Origin: Acidobacteriaceae bacterium
GTDB lineage: Bacteria; Acidobacteriota; Terriglobia; Terriglobales; Acidobacteriaceae
DNA length: 62,461 bases
Reading direction: 5' to 3'
Assembly: GCA_027364815.1 (NCBI GenBank)
Contig: DAHXOQ010000002.1
Span: 1 to 62,461, forward strand
The position numbers were made by a program, and so were the translations under genes. Each line of letters opens with the position of its first letter. Positions within the stretch are counted from its first letter, which is position 1. Below, piece by piece: positions 50,325 to 60,667 of the stretch. The notes under the pieces are model-generated. The model was not told the origin of the DNA. It worked only from the letters and a program-made list of their open reading frames with translations, and did not search any database.

Positions 50325-51191
50325 CTACTTCTCCCAGCGAATCTGATTTCCCAACACAACTCCACTTGCTACGGTAATCATTGCTCCTGCATGGGAGGGC
50401 ATTTGCGCTTCAGCAATTCCGTGCTTGATAGGTACATCAACTGTTGATTGAGAGCCAGTATACGTTTCAGTAAATGTGACAATGGTTCCGTCTGGTACAG
50501 CGTTGCCGTTGCAATCACGAATCTGATCGGTTGCCAGTTCAACTTGCTGACCAGACTGCCGCGCCGTCATCTTCAATCCACATGGATCACCGGGAACCTG
50601 GCCCACAATGCGTGTACTGGAGATATCGCCCATCCGAGCGCTGAACTTGTCAATTCCCTGCTGAGCTGTAGAGTCCATTGCCGTCCATGCAGAGCCATTA
50701 CGCGTGGCGACGACGTGCTTCTGCACCGCGCCGGATGGCGTAGTCAATTCGAATGAGACTGGCAATGCAGTGTCGATGAGATTGTGATACACATCGAAAA
50801 CATATACAGAACCGGTGATGCCGTCATGCAGCCCAACCTGAAGACGTGATGGTTTGGCGAGGAAACTAAGTTCTGCAGGTTTTTGCAAAGGCAGCACATC
50901 GAGTGAGCCGTCCTGCGTGGAATTGTCCGTTGCAAGCACAACCACAAAGTGACCGGCAATATAGAGTGATCCGGCAGAAAAATTGATCGGCGCCCCGAGC
51001 TGTACTTCGCGTTTCAATACTTGACCGGGGCCAACAATGTAGAGGGTTGCTTTCCCGGTTCCGCTGCATTGAATTGAGAATGCAGCGCCGGCTTCTATAG
51101 TCTTGGGTAAAACCATGCCGCCCTGAGCAATGGCCACTTGCAGCGTCGCTGCGGCAATGCTGCCAATGAGAGATATCAATCTGAATCTCAC
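50325..51191 (-). CDS. secreted Ig-like (BIG1-type) protein, unknown function
   Basis: Signal-like N-terminus; beta-rich LQVGLHDGITGSVYVFDVYHNLIDTALPVSFELTTPSGA and CNGNAVPDGTIVTFTETYTG; GTGA overlap with upstream gene. Confidence 0.65.
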   Translation of the reverse strand: MRFRLISLIGSIAAATLQVAIAQGGMVLPKTIEAGAAFSIQCSGTGKATLYIVGPGQVLKREVQLGAPINFSAGSLYIAGHFVVVLATDNSTQDGSLDVLPLQKPAELSFLAKPSRLQVGLHDGITGSVYVFDVYHNLIDTALPVSFELTTPSGAVQKHVVATRNGSAWTAMDSTAQQGIDKFSARMGDISSTRIVGQVPGDPCGLKMTARQSGQQVELATDQIRDCNGNAVPDGTIVTFTETYTGSQSTVDVPIKHGIAEAQMPSHAGAMITVASGVVLGNQIRWEK

Positions 51192-52315
51192 TGGGAGCCT
51201 CCGATACTGAATGTCGCGATGACCGCACGTTCACTACTCACTTTCCCTGCAAGATCTTCCGGAATATGAATCTCAAATGGAACTGGTATCTGCGAGAGAA
51301 GTGGGGTGTTGATGTACTCATCTGCAACCCACACCAGCTGGCCACTCTTGTCGTAGAAGGTTCCAAGAACATGCGCCACGTTGACAACTCGTCCACTTTG
51401 ATTCGTGAGTTGGCCGGTTAATGAAGCAGCTGGAGATGGATTCAAGTGCTCGTTGTCAATCTCGATAACAGGATCTGCCGAAGCTGAAACAAGAGCTGAC
51501 GTGGGCGTCATACGCACACTGCCAACATCAGAGAGCGTACGATTGGGAAACTTGATGAGGAATGGAGTGACTTGCTTCGGCAGCAGAAGATGCGAGATTT
51601 TATCGAAACTGCTTTCGGTCGCCATCGGTACCTGCGTCTTCGACATTAAGGTTGCAGTGACGGAAACATAAGCCGGCACAACATCCTCATTCAGAAGCTC
51701 GCCCATGATGATCACTCCATCCGCTCGTTCCACTGGGTGCATATCCACGATGCGTACATGCGGCGCTTCCACATCCTGATCTCCCCAGTCATCACCCGAA
51801 CCACGATAGATCACATCCCAGCGCAGATAATTGACGGGAATTACTTGTGGTGGCACCCTGGCTTGTTTGACAATAGGCCACTCAGCTTCCCAATGATCTC
51901 CATTTTTTACGATGTGCAAATCACGCGTAGTAATTGAAGTGCCAACCACAGTAGCCCAGTACAATTTGAGCCGAATCTGCGCGTCATCGGCAGTGGCATG
52001 AAGCGGCAAGACATCAAACTTGTCCAGCGTCGCATAAGTCAGAAGGCCGGGGTATGTTCCCGTCATGTCATGCACAAAATCAGACTCTGTGAATTGCGCC
52101 TTATTGGCGAAATTGGAATAGGCCTCTTGCCATGCCTGCCTGCGAATTTCTTCGCCCAGATTTCGCACTGCTGCTTCCGGTGTTGAAGATGAACTCAGCA
52201 GAGTTCTTTGTCCTGCATAGACAACCGCGGATGCTCCTGGCCAAAGGGTTCCTGCCACCACGAGCACAATGGTCAACACGCCAAGAAGTAAAGCAATCAT
52301 TGTTCCTTTTTTCAC
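51188..52315 (-). CDS. membrane-anchored protein of unknown function
   Basis: GTG start in a GTGA overlap with the upstream stop; single N-terminal TM MIALLLGVLTIVLVVAGTLWPGASAVVYA then large extracytoplasmic domain. ORF opens at 52525. Confidence 0.65.
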   Translation of the reverse strand: MKKGTMIALLLGVLTIVLVVAGTLWPGASAVVYAGQRTLLSSSSTPEAAVRNLGEEIRRQAWQEAYSNFANKAQFTESDFVHDMTGTYPGLLTYATLDKFDVLPLHATADDAQIRLKLYWATVVGTSITTRDLHIVKNGDHWEAEWPIVKQARVPPQVIPVNYLRWDVIYRGSGDDWGDQDVEAPHVRIVDMHPVERADGVIIMGELLNEDVVPAYVSVTATLMSKTQVPMATESSFDKISHLLLPKQVTPFLIKFPNRTLSDVGSVRMTPTSALVSASADPVIEIDNEHLNPSPAASLTGQLTNQSGRVVNVAHVLGTFYDKSGQLVWVADEYINTPLLSQIPVPFEIHIPEDLAGKVSSERAVIATFSIGGSQ

Positions 52316-54063
52316 GAGGCCATCCTTTCCTGCATGGGAGTCACCTCGGTGATCGAATGCCGCTCCTCCAGATATTTGCGCTCTCTCTTTCCTGGAATCA
52401 GAAGTACGAGAATCGCCAGGATACTGCTTCCGAAGGGAAGAATACCCCACATCAGACCTTGCCACTTGGGCGGCATTTGTGGTGCGTTCACTGGCATTGC
52501 CGGTGGCACTCCATCTTTGCTCCAAACCGCAATGGTCTTATCTTCCAGGCTGTCAACTTGACGCCAACCGGCAAACGACAGGAGCGGATCATAATATGGA
52601 TCGCGCACAAGAACCCATTTCAATCCATAGTTATCGGCATGAGTGAGCATTGCCCGAAGCGCATCGAGGCCCGGCTTGCCGAAATATTTTGAACTCGTGA
52701 GCGCACCAGCTCCATAAAGATTCAACTCTGGCAGAGTTCGTCCGGAATTCCACTCGCCATCAACGCTTCCGGCATTTGTCATTATCGCCAGTCGTGAGAT
52801 TTTGTTGCCGAAGCCAAGAGTTATATAACGATACTGATCATGTCCGTCACGGTTGAGCCAGTCGGCTACCGAATCTACCTTGAAGCTTGATGCATCAGCT
52901 GGTCGATAAGTTGACCAACCCACGGCCAGCGCACAGGTGCATGCTGCCAGAGTTGTCAAACCGATAACAGCGCGCAATTTAAATCGATCTACGAGTTCGA
53001 CTGCCAGAAGTCCTACAAACGGCAGCGCAAGCAATGTTGCCCAATAGCTGAAACGCTCCATGGTAAGCACACCAAAGGCGCGGCCCAAAAGCAGATGGCC
53101 TACCGGTGTCGTTCCTCCAAGCCCGACCATAAATGCTACCCAAAATCCGATCAGCAAGGGGCGTAGACGAGCAACTAATGCACCTCTCATGAAGATGAAT
53201 GGCAGAGCAAGTATCAATGCGCCATAAGGAACAACAAAATAATTGAGACCCCAAATGGGATTCAGAATATAATTCGCACGGCTTGGGTGCGGGATAGGAG
53301 TTTGCGTGACAGGGTTGTGAATCAGTGCGATCCAAAACGGCAGGAGCACAACTGCAATCCCTGCACACACTACGCCGGCGATGGCAACAGAGCGACCTAG
53401 AAACGCCGAGATCGAGATTCGCTCACCATTCCGTCGATCGAAATACGTCAGAGCCAGAACAGGTACAGCAAAAAGAAATGAGCCGAAGAGCAGCGTCGCA
53501 TGGTGAGCCGCAGCCGCTGCAACAAGCAGTACGCTTGCCTTGAGAAATGATTTCCAGTTGCCGTACCGGACCCATTCATACAAAAAAGGAAGGCCTATCA
53601 AATAGATGGGTGCAGCGGTCGTAGTTCCCAACTGTCCCGCAGAATAGACCAGAAAACTCTCCGAGCCTAGAAACACACTCGCCAGTGCTGCTATCGATGC
53701 AGCGCGCGGGCTGACCCAAAGCAACGAAAATCTATAGACGCCGACTACGAGAAGCAGAATGGCGACAAGTTGCACCGCCATATATGCCATATCCAGGCCA
53801 AGTATCCAGGACAACAATGCAACCCACTGTTGCGGCAGAGGAGGATATGTGGTCTGTGAAAAACCCGCATACCATTTTGCATTCCATGGGTCAAACCAAT
53901 GGTGGACATAATGCGACGCAAAGAAAATATGAAAATTGGCATCGTACGATTTCAACGGCAACTTCATCAGCAACAGCGGCAAATGAATCACCACGGCCAT
54001 CATTAAAAGAAGGCTGAGTGATATGGGCCGTGTTGACGGGGCAATTGATTCAGTATTCTGCAC
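52312..54063 (-). CDS. polytopic membrane protein (PTPS-related / GT-C-like)
   Basis: Multiple TM segments; LKSYDANFHIFFASHYVHHWFDPWNAKWYAGFSQTTYPPLPQQWVALLSWILG typical of PTPS-related/GT-C N-terminal loop. Confidence 0.7.
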   Translation of the reverse strand: MQNTESIAPSTRPISLSLLLMMAVVIHLPLLLMKLPLKSYDANFHIFFASHYVHHWFDPWNAKWYAGFSQTTYPPLPQQWVALLSWILGLDMAYMAVQLVAILLLVVGVYRFSLLWVSPRAASIAALASVFLGSESFLVYSAGQLGTTTAAPIYLIGLPFLYEWVRYGNWKSFLKASVLLVAAAAAHHATLLFGSFLFAVPVLALTYFDRRNGERISISAFLGRSVAIAGVVCAGIAVVLLPFWIALIHNPVTQTPIPHPSRANYILNPIWGLNYFVVPYGALILALPFIFMRGALVARLRPLLIGFWVAFMVGLGGTTPVGHLLLGRAFGVLTMERFSYWATLLALPFVGLLAVELVDRFKLRAVIGLTTLAACTCALAVGWSTYRPADASSFKVDSVADWLNRDGHDQYRYITLGFGNKISRLAIMTNAGSVDGEWNSGRTLPELNLYGAGALTSSKYFGKPGLDALRAMLTHADNYGLKWVLVRDPYYDPLLSFAGWRQVDSLEDKTIAVWSKDGVPPAMPVNAPQMPPKWQGLMWGILPFGSSILAILVLLIPGKRERKYLEERHSITEVTPMQERMAS

Positions 54064-54678
54064 AGTTGCCTCTCAGTAAAGGAATGGAATCCGGTGAATG
54101 CGCCTTTTGACGGCATACTTTCCGCCGTACGCGTGACCGCTCGACAATACGCTGAGTCTCTCAACATGAAGGCTTTAAAACTGGCCAATATAGTACATGT
54201 AGACAAATAAACCTCTCTACAAAATGGTTATAGTTTCACGATTATATTTTCCTTGCGAATTATTGTCTTTGCTCCCGATTATTTACATTTACGGCTATCG
54301 CAATTTTATGCACATGGCTCAGTGCTGTTAATGAGCATTGGAATCATAGGGCCCGAGGTCAATATTGAACAGGATTCACAATCCTACTAATGTACGGTTG
54401 CTTAAAGCATGTGTCTATTCTTCATGTGCCTATTTTTTGAGAACAGTATGTCCGTTGCTTGAGCGCAGGCAGAGGAATACACATACATCAATATGCTGAT
54501 CATGCCAGGCCCATAATGAGACGCCGAATGCAGGCGTACAGAATGTGATGAATCAAGTGAATCGTGTTGGAGTAACAACTGAGAGGCATTGGAGGTCGTC
54601 CGTGAGTATACCGTCAAATTCCAATCGACTCTTCATGGTGTTTCACCACCTCTTTGACATTATTACCGGCTGCCTGTC

Positions 54679-57600
54679 ATGACTCAACACATCTATGGAA
54701 GAGAAAAGTTCGAAAACAGGACAAGCGGCGCTGACAAGGCAGTCCATTTTGGACGGCAACGGGCAACGAGAGCACTACGATTGGGAAATGTACTCAAGGT
54801 GATTCAACTCAACTTGACAAAGGCTCATGCAATTTCGCTCGCTGGATTTACATTTCTTAAATTAGGATCGGCACTCGCGTTACTTGTAATGGCCTGTGTT
54901 ACAAATGCGCAAGTTTACAATTTGGGAGCTGGCTCAGAAATGAATCCCCAGACACAGGCAAAGCAAACAAAAACCCCAGGTAGTTCGCTTGGTTGGGGAT
55001 CGAATATTCAGAATGCACGCCTTGCACGCGCCGCGGAGCTTGCTCTGCAGCAAGGCGACCATGTGCGTGCGCTCGACTTTGCACGGCGCGCTTCACAAGC
55101 GGCTCCAGGCGACCCGCAGTTATGCTTTCTACATGGTTACGCGGCACGGCTCAACGGTAAGTTCCAGGAATCTACTGATGCGTATAGTCGCGGACTTCGT
55201 TTGTCCCCTGCATCACTCGACGGACTCTCTGGTCTTGCGCAAACGTATAGCGAGATGGGACGAACCGAAGATGCCGAACATCTTCTTAAGCAAGTGATCA
55301 CTGCATCACCAACGCGTAGAAACGACACATTATTGCTCGGTGAGCTCTATCTGAAAACGGCAAACTATGCCGATGCAATCGATTGGCTTGGCAAAGCAGA
55401 ACGCATCTCACCTGATGCGCGAGCAGAGTTGCTGATGGCAAGTGCGTACCAGCACCTCAAACAAATGGATAAGGCAAATCAATTTTTGGATTTGGCTAAA
55501 AAGCATGCGCCGGACAATCCTGAAGTTCAACGATCAATGGCAGGATATTACCGCACCATCGGAAACTATTCAGATGCAATTACTGCGCTCAAATCGATTC
55601 GCAATCCTAAACCAGACGTAACCGCTGAGCTTGCGTACACCTACCAGCTCAATGGTCAGCTGGATGAATCTGCCAGCATCTATGCGCAGGCAGCCAATAC
55701 CGCACCCAAGGATTTGCAGCTGCAACTCTCCGCGGCTCAGGCAGCAGTTGCCACTGGATCCATTGAAAGCTCAAAACCTTTTCTCGAACGTGCTGCGGCA
55801 ATCGATGGCAACAATTATCGGCTTCACTCGATCCGAGGCGAGATTGCAAAAATTGAGGATCACGAAGAGGATGCCGTTCGTGAATACACGGTGGCTCTGG
55901 CAAACTTGCCCGCAACTCCAGCCGAGGGTCCGCTCTATAGCATCCAGTTGCACATGGATCTCGTCGGCATTTACAAGGGTGCGGATGATGAAGTCTCTGC
56001 CCATCAGCAGCTCGAGATTGCGCAACATGAAATCGACGCGCTCAGCGATGTGGGCTCAAGCAGACCGCAATTCCTGCGTCTCAGAGCGTTGATCAAGATG
56101 AACGCTGGTGATCTGGAAGGCGCACTGAGAGACATGAAGGAAGCGCTTGCGATCAACACTCATGATCGCGAAGCATTGCAACTCGACGGCGACATTCTTG
56201 TAAAACTCGGGCGCGCAGAAGATGCGATCACTGAATTCAAACAAATTCTCGTCATCGATCCCAACAACAGATCGGCCCTTATCGCACTGGGCTATGCCTC
56301 GCGTGCAGCGGGCCATGATCAAGATGCTGAAGCCTATTTTCAGCAACTGGCTAACGCCGATCCTACTTTGTATATTCCGTATCTTGCACTTGGCGATCTT
56401 TATACCGCTAATCACAAATACGACAAAGCACAAGATTCTTATACAAAGGCGTACGCACTTGCTCCCGCCAAAGCTCTGATTGTAGCGGGCGGAATCAATG
56501 CCGCAATTGAAGCGCACAATCTGCCTCTTGCAGCAGAGTGGATGACGCATGCCTCAACACAAATGAAACGGCAACCACAAGTGATGCGGGAACAAGAGAG
56601 ATACCTGAGCTTAAGCGGAAACTACGCGGAGTCAGGCGCAGTTGGCCAAGAAGCAATCAAGTTGCTGCCTCGAGACAGGGATGTGGTGGTCTATCTCGGC
56701 TACGATCTGCTTCATCTTGAAAAGTACGATGAGCTGCTCGCACTGACAACTCAATATTTGACGATCTTTCCTAAAGAGCCGGATATCCCGCTGCTGGAAG
56801 GCTATGTGCACAAGCATCAGGGCCTGCAAGATCAGGCACGGTTAGACTTTACCGAAGCGCTGAATCGCGATCCGAAAGTTGTTACGGCATACGTGAATCG
56901 CGGCTTCATTCTGAACGATCTTCATCAAGCAAAGCCAGCCGCTGCAGATTTTGCATCAGCACTGAAGCTTGAGCCGGATAACGGTGAAGCACACTTGGGA
57001 CTTGCCTTTGTAAGCCTTGATCTTCAAAATCTTCAGACTGCCATTCGTCAAGCTGATTTGGCAGAACGCGCTCTCGGCGATTCAAAAGATATTCACGTCA
57101 TTCGAGCAACTGCATTCGAGCGCGAAAGCCGCCCCGCTGAAGCTGCTAATGAATATAGAGCTGCGCTCAAATTTACTCCGAATGATGGCGCGCTCTACCT
57201 GGGGCTTGCCAACACGTTGTTTGCCGAGCGTAAATACAATGACACGCTGGGACAGTTGACGATTGCAGATAAGCTTTCACCGGAGAGCGCGAGCATCTAC
57301 GCATTGATGGCGCGCACCTATGCGAAGCTGCAAAACAAGGATCAAACATTACGCTATGTGGAACTGGCAGAGCAGCGAATCCAAGCGGACCCGGCACATG
57401 CAGGCCACAACGGAGAAAGCGATCTCCTGGTTGCAACTGGTCAGGCTTTAAGCACTCTCGGCGACCAGCGAGGCGCCATGTTGCGTTTTCAAAAATCCCT
57501 CACAATACCGAACAGCAATCGTATCGAAATTCGTCTGGCTATCGCACAACTGATGGCGCAACAAGGTCACTCTGAAGATGCGCGGCGACAGATAGCGCTG

Positions 57601-59052
57601 GCTCAGATGGAAGCCGATGCGGGAGAAACCGTTCCCGTTGTTGGTAACCAATTGATAGCCGCTGCAGATATTTTTCGTGTGATGCATGATTATCAGCTCT
57701 CGCTAACATACCTTGAACGCGCCAAGGCCGCTGGAGCATCGGATGCAAGAGTCAGAGTTGGAATGGCAGAAAACTATCTTGCACTGGGAGAGACGCTCCG
57801 CGCAGAAGCTGAGCTAGCAGCAGTAAAAGCCAGTGAAGACAGCGCCTTCGATTATGAATATTTGCTTGCCGAAGCCAATATGTATCGACAGCAGCACAAC
57901 GGAGCCCAGGCGCTCACTTCGTTTGCACAGGCATCCGATGCGTCAGGAGATGACCAGGCCGCGCAACGGGATTTGCTTCAAGCAGGAGCGGACGAAGGAT
58001 TGCGCGTATCACATGTATTGAGTCTTCTTCAAGACATCTCAGTTTCACCAATCTTTGAAGATACGACGGTTTATGTTTTAGATGCCAAGCTGGATGCATC
58101 CTTTCCTGTCTCGAGTACAAATCCTTCCTTACTCCCGCCCCCACGCTCATCAATCGAGTCACAAGAGACAAGCGCTTTTCATCTTCATTTCAATCGACTC
58201 CCTACCACAAGCGGATTCTTACAAGTGCGCAACACACAGGGACAGATTTCAGTTCCCGCTACTAACTCCGTCGTCAATCGCAACACAACTGATTACATCT
58301 TGAATCTCGGATTGAATCCGACCATCAACATTGGGCACAACGTGCTGTCATTCGACAGCGGCATTCAAGGAACCATCCGTCGCGATTCTGAGTCTCCCGT
58401 CGCCATGAACCAGAACCTCTTTCGAGCGTTTACATATCTGTCCACAAGTACATTTTTCAACGCGGTTTCTGTGAAAGGGTATGCCATTTGGGAAACGGGA
58501 CCCTATACGGAAAGCAATCAGCACTCGCGAACCCTGGCCGCCGCAATAGATTTTCGCGTTGGCACACCATGGGGCAAAACCGCACTGGTTACTGGATGGG
58601 GTTATGACGATCAGAATTTCACTCCAATGAAAAACGAGGATTTTTTCACTGGTTCCTATGTGGGGCTTGAGCACAAGTTTTCTGACCGGCTCAACGTCAG
58701 GGCAGTAGTGGAAGATCTGCGGGCATGGCGTGTTGTGGGTGCAAATTCAGGCATTGCGCAGAATCTGCGTCCTGCTGGAACGGTTGAATTTACACCCAGG
58801 CGCAACTGGAACCTTCTGCTCTCAAGCGCTTACTCGAGCACCAGGAGTTTCCATGTTTACGATGCAATTCAGAATGGCCTTGTCATCTCCTACGCGAAAC
58901 CCATCCACCGCAAATTCAATGACGATTCTGGAGTTGTTGTTCTGCAATATCCAATTCGCTTCTCAGCAGGAGTGCAAGCAGAGACGTTTATTAACTTCAC
59001 GGGTGCTCAATCTACGCAATTGAGACCCTATGTGCGCATCAGTCTTTTTTAA
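54679..59052 (+). CDS. giant TPR scaffold fused to C-terminal outer-membrane beta-barrel (BcsC/PgaA-like architecture)
   Basis: More than 20 TPR-like repeats followed by approx. 330 aa beta-rich domain ending in ...TQLRPYVRISLF (terminal Phe). First ATG at 54679; a later start is possible. Confidence 0.85.
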   Translation: MTQHIYGREKFENRTSGADKAVHFGRQRATRALRLGNVLKVIQLNLTKAHAISLAGFTFLKLGSALALLVMACVTNAQVYNLGAGSEMNPQTQAKQTKTPGSSLGWGSNIQNARLARAAELALQQGDHVRALDFARRASQAAPGDPQLCFLHGYAARLNGKFQESTDAYSRGLRLSPASLDGLSGLAQTYSEMGRTEDAEHLLKQVITASPTRRNDTLLLGELYLKTANYADAIDWLGKAERISPDARAELLMASAYQHLKQMDKANQFLDLAKKHAPDNPEVQRSMAGYYRTIGNYSDAITALKSIRNPKPDVTAELAYTYQLNGQLDESASIYAQAANTAPKDLQLQLSAAQAAVATGSIESSKPFLERAAAIDGNNYRLHSIRGEIAKIEDHEEDAVREYTVALANLPATPAEGPLYSIQLHMDLVGIYKGADDEVSAHQQLEIAQHEIDALSDVGSSRPQFLRLRALIKMNAGDLEGALRDMKEALAINTHDREALQLDGDILVKLGRAEDAITEFKQILVIDPNNRSALIALGYASRAAGHDQDAEAYFQQLANADPTLYIPYLALGDLYTANHKYDKAQDSYTKAYALAPAKALIVAGGINAAIEAHNLPLAAEWMTHASTQMKRQPQVMREQERYLSLSGNYAESGAVGQEAIKLLPRDRDVVVYLGYDLLHLEKYDELLALTTQYLTIFPKEPDIPLLEGYVHKHQGLQDQARLDFTEALNRDPKVVTAYVNRGFILNDLHQAKPAAADFASALKLEPDNGEAHLGLAFVSLDLQNLQTAIRQADLAERALGDSKDIHVIRATAFERESRPAEAANEYRAALKFTPNDGALYLGLANTLFAERKYNDTLGQLTIADKLSPESASIYALMARTYAKLQNKDQTLRYVELAEQRIQADPAHAGHNGESDLLVATGQALSTLGDQRGAMLRFQKSLTIPNSNRIEIRLAIAQLMAQQGHSEDARRQIALAQMEADAGETVPVVGNQLIAAADIFRVMHDYQLSLTYLERAKAAGASDARVRVGMAENYLALGETLRAEAELAAVKASEDSAFDYEYLLAEANMYRQQHNGAQALTSFAQASDASGDDQAAQRDLLQAGADEGLRVSHVLSLLQDISVSPIFEDTTVYVLDAKLDASFPVSSTNPSLLPPPRSSIESQETSAFHLHFNRLPTTSGFLQVRNTQGQISVPATNSVVNRNTTDYILNLGLNPTINIGHNVLSFDSGIQGTIRRDSESPVAMNQNLFRAFTYLSTSTFFNAVSVKGYAIWETGPYTESNQHSRTLAAAIDFRVGTPWGKTALVTGWGYDDQNFTPMKNEDFFTGSYVGLEHKFSDRLNVRAVVEDLRAWRVVGANSGIAQNLRPAGTVEFTPRRNWNLLLSSAYSSTRSFHVYDAIQNGLVISYAKPIHRKFNDDSGVVVLQYPIRFSAGVQAETFINFTGAQSTQLRPYVRISLF

Positions 59053-59064
59053 GGGAGATATCCG

Positions 59065-60516
59065 ATGAAAATTTGCATGGTTGCCGCTTTTCCTCCAAGT
59101 GGGAGACAGTTGAATGAGTACGCGTTTCACATCGCGCGCGAATTGCGGAGTCATCCCGGTGTTGAGCTGACCATTCTTGCAGACGAACTGAGCGACTATG
59201 AGTTCGCAACCGATGAAAACGGAAATTCGACAAAAGCCAATCTGCTATCGGAATTGCCCGGCTTCAATGTCATCCGCTGCTGGAAATTTAGTGATCTTGC
59301 GACTCCAGTGCGTCTGTTGAACACCATTCGTCATTTAAAGCCAGATGTTGTGTGGTACAACCTTGTCTTTTCCAGCTTTGCCACACCGCAGAATCCCGTT
59401 GCTGCATTTGCCGGACTTGCGGCTCCAGCGTTGACTCGCGCAGCAGGCTACTTTACGCATATCACACTGCACCATATCATCGAACATGTCGATCTTTCCA
59501 CCGCAGGAGTGCGCAGAGAAAAGTTATTCCAAATAGGCGCTGACCTCGCCACAAGAGCTTTGCTGAAAGCAAATTCCGTGTCCGTACTGCTACCGGCCTA
59601 CCAACGTACACTGCGCGCGAAGTATTCTGCTGAGAATGTTTTGTTGAGTACACACGGTACTTTTGCATCTGTTCCCAGTCCGCCGGATTTTACAAAACGC
59701 GGCGATCCAGATCAGCGGATTCTCGCCATCGGACATTGGGGCACATATAAACGGCTGGAAACTCTGATGGAGGCATTCCCTCTCGTTCTCACGAAAGTCC
59801 CCAACGCTCGCCTGGTTGTGGCCGGCGCCAATCATCATACGAAAATTGGATATTGGGAATCAATTCGTGCATCCCAGCCTGCCAGTCTACCCATCGAGTT
59901 CCTTGGTTACGTCGCTGAAGAAAAAATTCCTGAGCTCTTCCAAACCACCTCTATCCTGGTATTGCCATATGACTCTGCCACCGGATCCAGCGGACCCGCT
60001 CATCAAGCATGCGAGTACGCTCTCCCCATTGTCTGCGCGAATATTGCTGACCTTCGCGAAATGGCTGCCAATGAAGGTATGGATGCAAACTTTTACAAAA
60101 TCAGCGATGCAAATGATCTTGCTGAACAACTCATCAACATTCTTCAATCGCCGGAACTGCAACTCCGCATGGCTGAGAACAATTTTATGGCAGGAGTGCG
60201 CATGACGATTTCAAACGTTGTCCGAAACTACCTTCGCTGGTTTGAACTCCATCAATACAAAAAGGAATTACTTAGTTCGCGTTTTAGTCCGTGGCGCAAG
60301 CGCACGTGGCCCTATCCTCTCAATTCTGGCTTATCAACCTCACAGATCGGACGCGTCTTCCCTTCTGTGGCTCCACCAGATGGCGGAGCTGACTTGAACA
60401 TTTCTCCCAATATTGAATCGGTTGGTGTCATTCGCCATTCCATTGATTTTGCAAACTCTCTTACATGGCCCTCGACCGACTCTTCAAAGGCTTTGCCCGA
60501 TTGTGATGAGTACTAA
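59065..60516 (+). CDS. glycosyltransferase family 4-like
   Basis: MKICMVAAFPPSGRQLNEYAFHIARELRSHPGVELTILADEL; RILAIGHWGTYKRLETLMEAFPLVLTKVPNARLVVAG; VLPYDSATGSSGPAHQACEYALPIVCANI. Confidence 0.88.
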   Translation: MKICMVAAFPPSGRQLNEYAFHIARELRSHPGVELTILADELSDYEFATDENGNSTKANLLSELPGFNVIRCWKFSDLATPVRLLNTIRHLKPDVVWYNLVFSSFATPQNPVAAFAGLAAPALTRAAGYFTHITLHHIIEHVDLSTAGVRREKLFQIGADLATRALLKANSVSVLLPAYQRTLRAKYSAENVLLSTHGTFASVPSPPDFTKRGDPDQRILAIGHWGTYKRLETLMEAFPLVLTKVPNARLVVAGANHHTKIGYWESIRASQPASLPIEFLGYVAEEKIPELFQTTSILVLPYDSATGSSGPAHQACEYALPIVCANIADLREMAANEGMDANFYKISDANDLAEQLINILQSPELQLRMAENNFMAGVRMTISNVVRNYLRWFELHQYKKELLSSRFSPWRKRTWPYPLNSGLSTSQIGRVFPSVAPPDGGADLNISPNIESVGVIRHSIDFANSLTWPSTDSSKALPDCDEY

Positions 60517-60667
60517 AACGAATCCTACGCTCGACCAAGTGATTGTCTCTTAATCTGAAATCATCTTTGCTCGAACATATGTAAGCAATAAATCACTGAT
60601 TGCTTTGTAAATTTTCAGTGCAACCATCAAATCATAATGCGGATTTGAATATGAAAGAGGCAGTTTA

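Noticed and set aside
56056-56550. Minus-strand 164-aa ORF
   Set aside because: Antisense to the TPR/barrel gene; composition typical of shadow ORFs
60583-60605. AAGCAAT-N9-ATTGCTT hairpin after the GT4 gene
   Set aside because: Only 7 bp, AT-rich, large loop and no clear U tract; too weak to call a terminator
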